Assembly: GCA_016800925.1 (NCBI GenBank) | Contig: JABCPU010000225.1 | Coordinates: 46,937-110,936 of the forward strand | Direction of reading: 5' to 3' | Length of the DNA: 64,000 bases | Source of the DNA: Suillus spraguei | Lineage: Eukaryota; Basidiomycota; Agaricomycetes; Boletales; Suillaceae | Shown: piece by piece, positions 57,033 through 64,000 of the stretch | Position numbering within the stretch: the stretch's first letter is position 1 | Layout: every line of letters starts with the position of its first letter | Made by a program: the position numbers and the translations under genes | Notes under the pieces: model-generated | Database searches by the model: none | What the model was told of the DNA's origin: nothing | The model's input: the letters and a program-made list of their open reading frames with translations, nothing else

Positions 57033-58745
57033 TTACACTTCTTCGCCCGTTGACACATCTCTGCCGGTCAACGCACCTCCATCAGCTTGAAAAGCAATGG
57101 ACGTCATGCCAATTCCCCCATCAGCCCTGTCCGAGATCTTAGCGTAGTATTCTCGAATGCTGAGGATCAGACGTGGCCCCAGCACAAACATCTGCAATAC
57201 CTGGGCAATCGACCAAATGCCAGAGTAAACAGCATTCCAAATGGATGTCGTGTTCTGTATAGAAATGATCAGTGGACAGCTACAGATGCCAGTCACATGT
57301 CGGCGCACTGTGGCATTAGACAGTGAGCCAAGTCTCAAGGAAGCCACAGTAGCAAAACTAGCACATGCGGGATGTCAGTGAAACAAGATAATAACATCCA
57401 AATCACTGAACTCACGCTAGAAAATAAAATGCGTGACTCTCTATTAACATCGTGAGACAGTCACCAATCGACGATCCTGTCTGTGATCGTCGCAGTTTAC
57501 GGAAGTGCATTACAACATTCCAGACCACAAGAAACAAGGCGAGGATCTCCCATACCAAGATGGGTGTCAGCCACTCGTAATTCAAACTCGGATTTGTCTC
57601 GCCGTAGGTAATGCAGGTATAGTAGCCGGAAAGGACGGCCTCCTCTGGTAATTGTCCATGAGTCTCTTGTGCTCTAAACTTTTATCGATAATTAAAACTT
57701 ACGCACTGAAACACCCAGGTTTTTAATAACCACCATAACTCCGGAGTGATCGTGCAAGCCAGCAAGGTTACAACAAGAAAGATGAACAACTTCTTGGATC
57801 CTTGGTACATGGCATTTATACGAGCAATCATGACGACTTTGAATGATATTTCAGTCAAGCCAACATCAGTAAGAAGCCACGGGTGAACTCACCGCCCAGT
57901 ATGGCATTTACGATGACAGGATTCCACGTCCATATGTACCAATTTATGGTGCCTGAAAACACAGTTCCTTAGTGGTGAAATAAATACTTCAAATGAACTC
58001 ACAGCTGTTGAAAAGGTCATCTCGAAGACACAAACCAGCAGAGAACGTCACTCACTCCTATATAGGAATGTAGTCAGTAGTTGAACTGCAATGGCAGGTA
58101 TCAGTGCAGAATACTCACCACATCGGTAATTAAGACAGGGAGAATTGCTGCATACCGCCAGTCAGAGGGAGCGAATGCATTTGAGGATACGTACATAGGA
58201 TACTGGTGCTGGTTGCGAGATATGATGTTTAGCGCATTGCAGTGTTACATAGATAGAAAACGTACGCAAAGATAGTATTCCAATGTAGCGTACCTAGCAT
58301 ATGTTGAAATCAGCACAAGATGCCAATTGCGCTCGGAGCAATAACGTACACAAATATAAAGAACCGTCATGAAAGACCACCGTTGGCTCTACCCCGAGTC
58401 AACTGCATCATCCTATGTGGATCTGATATAGGACTTTGCTCACCAAGATAAGATCGAACTGTTAAGGCACTCTTAGTGAGATACGCTGGTCCATGATGGT
58501 GACAACTTACCTCTTGTCCAAATGTCAATGCTTGAATACTGTATGCATATCAATATCCCTCAGAACATATTATATCGCTCACCCCAATCGTATACCATCA
58601 CAGTAGAGCTTGCAGCTGCGAAGCAATAGTCACCATCATGATTGGCATCATAATTGCTCAGATTCCACGAACCTACAAAATAGTTTACAACAGAAGAATA
58701 ACTGACGAACGGCCAATTAACGGGATCATTTGAGATTATGGTCAT
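57033..58745 (-). pseudogene. DUF6533 family copy 10, two frameshifts
   Basis: Starts MTIISNDPVNWPFVSYSS at 58745. Micro-exons GA at 58056-58057 and CT at 58013-58014. The sixth exon is 28 nt instead of 29 (CTATCTTTGC near 58262) and the twelfth lacks one base (ATCACTCC for ATCATCTCC near 57745). The C-terminus (VLQMFVLGPRLILSIREYY) is intact. Exon 11 reads TINWYIWTWNPVIVNAILG. In sequence it is close to the plus-strand copies rather than to copies 6 and 7. Confidence 0.72.
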
Positions 58746-58793
58746 ATCGGGATGAAACGTATGGGGTGCGCGCAGATATACCACCATCCATCA

Positions 58794-58801
58794 CTTTTAT
58801 A
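58794..58801 (-). promoter_or_regulatory. TATA box of DUF6533 copy 10
   Basis: cttttata on the plus strand about 50 bp upstream of the start codon, as in the other copies. Confidence 0.5.
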
Positions 58802-58809
58802 TAGCTATG

Positions 58810-59590
58810 TTGGCTGTCCAAAAGGGCCGAGTCGCTAGTGTGAGAAGCCGAAGCCTTAAGCCGTGCTCAATTCTTAGAGTCCGTTGGGGAACTCAGATTT
58901 GGCCAACTTCCAGAATTATTAAGTAAGCTTGCCGGGTTGCCGTCGAGCGTGACCATAGCTATGTCACAGTCTCAGTGTTGGAACACCTGGATAGCCCAAT
59001 TGGGAAGCCTTACTAGGCTTAGCAATAGCGTGCCTCGTGAACTTTATTTAGGCTCGAAACTCGAAATATTCCAACACCAGCGTTAAATAACGCCCTAAAT
59101 ATTCTATTAACTTTGTACTGTAGCCTATAGCTAGGCTGGCACGTATCCCGCCTTATCCCGCCCTACGCCTGATACCGGCACTTTCCGCAAATCGCCCAAC
59201 TTAGTCATAGAGGTTCATCTGGCGGGTTTCTCACGCCTCTGTACTCCTACCCCCTACACTGCTGCACACTGCACGCTGCCGCCGCTGCTTCTACAGCCCA
59301 GCAGCCATCACCCAGGCCAACACTACGCTCTACAACATCCGCCCATCTTCCCCACCCAAAACCCCAGCGCCTCAGTGGTCTGTGCGCCCCCAGCTTGCAG
59401 CGCTGCAAGCATCCTGTAGGCTGCCTCTCACCTCGATCTACAACGCTTGTGCCCAGCACCAAGTCGTCTCTGTGTCCCAAGAACGCTTCCTGCACCAACC
59501 TGCTTCCCACCTCATCATCCTTGCCCACCACTGCCCTCTACAACACCTGCCCAAGTGGTCCGTGTGCCACTGTCAAACCTAGTCTTAGCT
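58810..59590. other. Spacer at the right edge of the array
   Basis: A 105-bp segment 58976-59080 begins tgttggaac and ends ttccaaca, like the ends of a small LTR or inverted-repeat element, but no target duplication is visible. 59220-59590 is C-rich and purine-poor on the plus strand, with open frames on several phases that look like composition effects. Confidence 0.4.
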
Positions 59591-59594
59591 AACC

Positions 59595-59940
59595 GCCTAC
59601 GCCTACAGAATCTTGCCTTGCGGATCGCACCATTCAGATCCACCAACGCCTGGTGTCATCTACTCACCTACGCCTACAGACTCGACACTCGGGGATCGCA
59701 CCATTCAACCGTTTGTCGACCTGGTCCGTGCGCCCACTATCACCCCGTCTCAGCTAATCGCCTACGCCTATAGGATCTTGACTTGCGGATCGCACCATTC
59801 AGATCCACCAATGCCTGGTGTCGTCTACTCGCCTACGCCTACAGACTCGACACTCGGGGATCGCACCATTCAACCGTTTGTCGACCTGGTCCGTGCGCCA
59901 CTATCACCCGGTCTCAGCTAATCGCCTTGCGGATCGCACC
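59595..59940. repeat. 165-bp tandem repeat, about 2.1 units
   Basis: Units start at 59595, 59760 and 59924 (gcctacgcct, then cggatcgcaccattcagatc, then tcgacctggtccgtgcgcc). They are nearly identical. Within each unit cggatcgcaccattca or ggggatcgcaccattcaacc occurs twice. The third, partial unit runs into the left arm of the large inverted repeat. Confidence 0.85.
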
Positions 59941-61908
59941 ATTCAGATGTCAACTTTCAGGCCACTGGACTGTGCGTCCCCCTTGCCTCTCACTTCATCA
60001 AGCTTGCAGTTCCACTGACGCCTCATTTGAAATATAATATTTTAAGACACCACTGCTGCCACCATTGCCATCCGTCAGTTTGAAGACACCACTGCTATCG
60101 CCCTTGCCATCCTGTCAGTCCGGCACTTTCTCAAGTGTGCAGACTATCAACAATGCTTAGAGGGACCGAGGCTTCGAGCTAGAGGGCCGCACAATCACAT
60201 TATTGGTAGTACTTGACAACTGTACGCAACAATATATTTTTTTTTGCAATACACAACCTCCATTCTGATATTAATGAGTGATGCCATACACAAAAGCTAT
60301 GACTCGACACTAGGTAAGTATAAGTGAACCTCCCTCACTACAACATTGGCGCGAGCTATGACTCGACACTAAGTATAAGTGAACCTCCCTCACTCCAACA
60401 TTGGCACGGGGCCAAACATTCGATCTAAGTCAGCCAACACTCTATCACAGTCAAAGGGAAAGAAGTCATCACCAGGAACAGGTGGCTCTGTATCACGAGC
60501 AGCTGGATCAGGTAACTCTTCATCACCAGCCTCGCTGTCCTCAATAGTCTCAGCACTCTTGTACTGTTTGCGACGAGTTGTTGCAGGTATTGCTGCACTG
60601 CGGCGCTTCGTCCCTTTGTCAGATCGAGTGCGGCGGCGGCGATCAATTATTGCGCCACTCTTGAGCTTCTCTTCATGCTCCAGACGGAGTTTCTCGAATT
60701 CTTCGTCGCTCAAGGACTTCCAGTAAGTCGTACCATCATCCCACCTATTGCAAAGCATCTGGAGGTCCGGAAGCGCACTCGATACTTGACTAAGATTTGT
60801 AAACGGAATTTGATCTGGCCATCCTTCCACAACAACCTGGTACCGCTGTACAACGTTGCGGAAGTAATGCGCCCATTGCATTTTTGCGCCAGTGTCACCG
60901 GTACACTCCTCTATTAATGAAATAAGTAAATTAATGTTGTAAATGCCAAAAAAAAAAAAAACTTACGAAGCTTTCGGTTGATGATGTCACGGATTTCTGC
61001 GCGTTTATCGGAGACGCGCTTCTGGTGGTTTTTCGCAGAACCTGAATACAATTAGAACGATGTAGCAATAAGAACAAAGACACTAACCTTTCATCCCCTG
61101 GACGGCGAAGCCTTCCATTTTGCTGACTAAATCTTGATTATCGATACCCATCACAGTGTCCATGAAAATGTCAACACCTTGAGTAGCAAACGCGACACCT
61201 CGGAGGGGAACATCCGTAGAACCACGTGTAGTGTATAGAATAGATTCCGCGCCTGTACGACAATGGAGGCTCTTGAGCTAGAAGATGTGAGGAAATGTCA
61301 GAGACAAATTCAAAAAAGAACTACCTCGTTTTCCACTGCCTTCAAGGTTTGCGTGATATCGTTGATTTTCGACTTGGCCGTAACACGAACACCTGTCTTC
61401 TTCGTCTCTTTCCATTCAGTGAACTCGGCGAGAAGTTCAACTTGTTCTTCATTTGAGAGTGCGAGGTATTCGGACTTGTGTTCTCGGACAAGTGTTTGGA
61501 GCACCGCTTTACCATGGCTATCTAAAAAAAAAAACACTTGAGCACAACAGAACACGATGACACAATTATAATAAAAACTTACCGTTCTCTTTATCTTTGT
61601 TTTTCTTCCAGCAGAACGCGTTCCATAAATTAGCCTTAGAGCGCTTTGAACGGAGAAGGCCACGACCTATGTATAAATCGTTCTGAACTTGGCGGATACT
61701 TTTGTGGTGTGAAGACGCAATCAATTTGGTAGCATCATCGAGCTGCTTCCATGTGTCATCTAAGGCGTCCTTGAACCGAAGAGATTTGGTGCGTCGCTCG
61801 AGCCTGAGAGCCGCACGGGCTTCTTTACTGAGCACAACGTTCGAACGTCGACGGGCAGGTGGCTGGATGAGTCTAGCGTTTGAACTGCGCTTGTTGGCGA
61901 AGAATGAT
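59898..61908. repeat. Large inverted repeat, left arm
   Basis: Reverse complement of 61992-64000. The arms are almost identical over 2.0 kb; differences found by reading are single-base indels in short runs (for example an A-run of 11 here against 12, and missing C at about 59966, 60007 and 60072). The outer end cannot be placed because the right arm reaches the window edge. Confidence 0.93.
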
Positions 61909-62021
61909 TGGAACGTGACGGTGCGGTGCGCTGGATGAATGATTGCAGGTTTGACTTGTCTCCGCTGCTTTCCTTGAGCTAATGGTTGCCCATCATTCTT
62001 CGCCAACAAGCGCAGTTTCAA
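60390..62021 (-). CDS. Repetitive basidiomycete protein family, left copy (HMG-box-like region)
   Basis: Five exons: from at least 62021 to 61583, 61521-61325, 61277-61088, 61041-60967, 60910-60390, joined by short introns with gtaag, gtagt and gttag donors. Features: basic N-terminal part (PPARRRSNVVLSKEARAAL), KANLWNAFCWKKNKDKENG with DSHGKAVLQTLVREHKSEYL and LSNEEQVELLAEFTEWKE, the layout of a dispersed fungal family with an HMG-box-like region; then CRTGAESILYTTRGS, MQWAHYFRNVVQRYQVV, a basic stretch RRRRTRSDKGTKRR and an acidic tail. Members are abundant in Agaricomycete genomes and may travel with transposons, but that is my inference. The 5' end is lost because the sequence folds back; the frame shown upstream of 61909 lies in the 83-bp centre. 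Confidence 0.6.
61909..61991. other. Unpaired centre of the inverted repeat
   Basis: 83 bp that occur once. On the minus strand they continue the reading frame of the left gene copy (QVKPAIIHPAHRTVTF), so this is upstream coding sequence of that gene; the right copy lacks it. Confidence 0.75.
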
Positions 62022-64000
62022 ACGCTAGACTCATCCACCACCTGCCGTCGACGTTCGAACGTTGTGCTCAGTAAAGAAGCCCGTGCGCTCTCAGGCTCGA
62101 GCGACGCACCAAATCTCTTCGGTTCAAGACGCCTTAATGACACATGGAAGCAGCTCGATGATGCTACCAAATTGATTGCGTCTTCACACCACAAAAGTAT
62201 CCGCCAAGTTCAGAACGATTTATACATAGGTCGTGGCCTTCTCCGTTCAAAGCGCTCTAAGGCTAATTTATGGAACGCGTTCTGCTGGAAGAAAAACAAA
62301 GATAAAGAGAACGGTAAGTTTTTATTATAATTGTGTCATCGTGTTCTGTTGTGCTCAAGTGTTTTTTTTTTTTAGATAGCCATGGTAAAGCGGTGCTCCA
62401 AACACTTGTCCGAGAACACAAGTCCGAATACCTCGCACTCTCAAATGAAGAACAAGTTGAACTTCTCGCCGAGTTCACTGAATGGAAAGAGACGAAGAAG
62501 ACAGGTGTTCGTGTTACGGCCAAGTCGAAAATCAACGATATCACGCAAACCTTGAAGGCAGTGGAAAACGAGGTAGTTCTTTTTTGAATTTGTCTCTGAC
62601 ATTTCCTCACATCTTCTAGCTCAAGAGCCTCCATTGTCGTACAGGCGCGGAATCTATTCTATACACTACACGTGGTTCTACGGATGTTCCCCTCCGAGGT
62701 GTCGCGTTTGCTACTCAAGGTGTTGACATTTTCATGGACACTGTGATGGGTATCGATAATCAAGATTTAGTCAGCAAAATGGAAGGCTTCGCCGTCCAGG
62801 GGATGAAAGGTTAGTGTCTTTGTTCTTATTGCTACATCGTTCTAATTGTATTCAGGTTCTGCGAAAAACCACCAGAAGCGCGTCTCCGATAAACGCGCAG
62901 AAATCCGTGACATCATCAACCGAAAGCTTCGTAAGTTTTTTTTTTTTTTGGCATTTACAACATTAATTTACTTATTTCATTAATAGAGGAGTGTACCGGT
63001 GACACTGGCGCAAAAATGCAATGGGCGCATTACTTCCGCAACGTTGTACAGCGGTACCAGGTTGTTGTGGAAGGATGGCCAGATCAAATTCCGTTTACAA
63101 ATCTTAGTCAAGTATCGAGTGCGCTTCCGGACCTCCAGATGCTTTGCAATAGGTGGGATGATGGTACGACTTACTGGAAGTCCTTGAGCGACGAAGAATT
63201 CGAGAAACTCCGTCTGGAGCATGAAGAGAAGCTCAAGAGTGGCGCAATAATTGATCGCCGCCGCCGCACTCGATCTGACAAAGGGACGAAGCGCCGCAGT
63301 GCAGCAATACCTGCAACAACTCGTCGCAAACAGTACAAGAGTGCTGAGACTATTGAGGACAGCGAGGCTGGTGATGAAGAGTTACCTGATCCAGCTGCTC
63401 GTGATACAGAGCCACCTGTTCCTGGTGATGACTTCTTTCCCTTTGACTGTGATAGAGTGTTGGCTGACTTAGATCGAATGTTTGGCCCCGTGCCAATGTT
63501 GGAGTGAGGGAGGTTCACTTATACTTAGTGTCGAGTCATAGCTCGCGCCAATGTTGTAGTGAGGGAGGTTCACTTATACTTACCTAGTGTCGAGTCATAG
63601 CTTTTGTGTATGGCATCACTCATTAATATCAGAATGGAGGTTGTGTATTGCAAAAAAAAATATATTGTTGCGTACAGTTGTCAAGTACTACCAATAATGT
63701 GATTGTGCGGCCCTCTAGCTCGAAGCCTCGGTCCTCTAAGCATTGTTGATAGTCTGCACACTTGAGAAAGTGCCGGACTGACAGGATGGCAAGGGCGATA
63801 GCAGTGGTGTCTTCAAACTGACGGGATGGCAATGGTGGCAGCAGTGGTGTCTTAAAATATTATATTTCAAATGAGGCGTCAGTGGGAACTGCAAGCTTGA
63901 TGAAGTGAGAGGCAAGGGGGACGCACAGTCCAGGTGGCCTGAAAGTTGACATCTGAATGGTGCGATCCGCAAGCGATTAGCTGAGACCGGGTGATAGTGG
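61992..64000. repeat. Large inverted repeat, right arm (reaches window end)
   Basis: Mirror of the left arm. Within the first 150 bp from the centre it has an extra T and several missing single bases relative to the left arm (near 62026, 62040, 62048, 62090, 62134, 62141), more than elsewhere. The last bases match part of the 165-bp repeat unit, so the mirror image probably continues beyond the window. Confidence 0.93.
61993..63507 (+). pseudogene. Repetitive basidiomycete protein family, right copy, 5' truncated
   Basis: Mirror of the left gene: exons about 61993-62313, 62376-62572, 62620-62809, 62856-62930, 62987-63507. The start is missing (the sequence enters within SFFANKR) and the first exon has several single-base deletions that break the frame; the other exons are identical in translation to the left copy. 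Confidence 0.7.

Noticed and set aside
58976..59080. Solo LTR with tgttggaa...ttccaaca ends
   Set aside because: Only 105 bp and no matching target duplication on the two sides; kept as a note only.
59382..60037. Overlapping plus-strand frames in the C-rich spacer and 165-bp repeat
   Set aside because: Several frames are open at once over C-rich and tandem sequence, which indicates composition and not coding.
60379..60726. Serine-rich plus-strand frame opposite the repetitive-family gene
   Set aside because: It is the antisense of the basic and acidic C-terminal exon and is repeated as a mirror at 63171-63518 only because of the inverted repeat.
1..64000. tRNA, rRNA or CRISPR-like arrays
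   Set aside because: No cloverleaf, rRNA core words or regularly spaced short repeats with unique spacers were seen; the regular repeats present are the 27-bp and 165-bp tandem arrays.

Overview
The window is nuclear DNA of a basidiomycete fungus, most likely an Agaricomycete. Genes are cut by many 41-70 bp GT-AG introns, some exons are only a few bases long, and the recognisable proteins (a DUF6533-type membrane family, a NACHT ATPase, a Brl1/Brr6 protein, a peroxisomal ABC half-transporter, a class 3 lipase) are typical of that group. No bacterial or organellar feature is seen. Species cannot be named from the sequence.

Layout. 0-7.5 kb: remnants of a divergent DUF6533-like gene, a complete secreted lipase gene (9 exons, 298 codons), a small hypothetical gene and a degenerate zinc-finger fragment, bounded by two ~0.7 kb direct repeats. 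7.6-10.8 kb: an apparently complete ABCD-type peroxisomal half-transporter (11 exons, 809 codons). 11-59 kb: an expanded DUF6533 family. Five copies lie on the plus strand (start codons at 12455, 15574, 21473, 33927, 38154) and five on the minus strand (45544, 48714, 52750, 55778, 58745), plus at least three truncated pieces. The two blocks point at each other and enclose a single-copy Brl1/Brr6 nuclear-envelope gene (42.3-43.4 kb). A broken NACHT gene with a 27-bp minisatellite (18-19.6 kb) and a 7.8 kb LINE (24.85-32.67 kb, minus strand, 14-bp target duplication, two nested solo LTRs) interrupt the plus-strand block. Spacers of the minus-strand block hold two further repeated families of unknown function and two MITE-like elements. 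59.2-64 kb: a 165-bp tandem repeat runs into a very large inverted repeat whose arms (59898-61908 and 61992-64000) each carry the same repetitive-family gene; the fold point lies inside that gene.

Most interesting point. The DUF6533 genes appear to need two consecutive 2-nucleotide exons. Every one of the ten copies keeps ag|NN|gt and ag|YT|gt at the same places, and in the copy worked out in full only inclusion of both joins the flanking exons in frame; the copy at 38154 then gives a 951-nt, 15-exon reading frame (316 residues). The sequences between these micro-exons vary in length by 1, 2, 4 and 13 nt among copies, as introns can and coding sequence cannot. By this model copies 1, 2, 4, 5, 6 and 9 look intact (4, 6 and 9 with altered splice sites) and copies 3, 7, 8 and 10 carry frameshifts.

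The inverted repeat at the right end differs between arms, where compared, almost only by single-base indels in short runs and folds in mid-gene, so an assembly or chimeric-read artefact must be considered before any biological reading.
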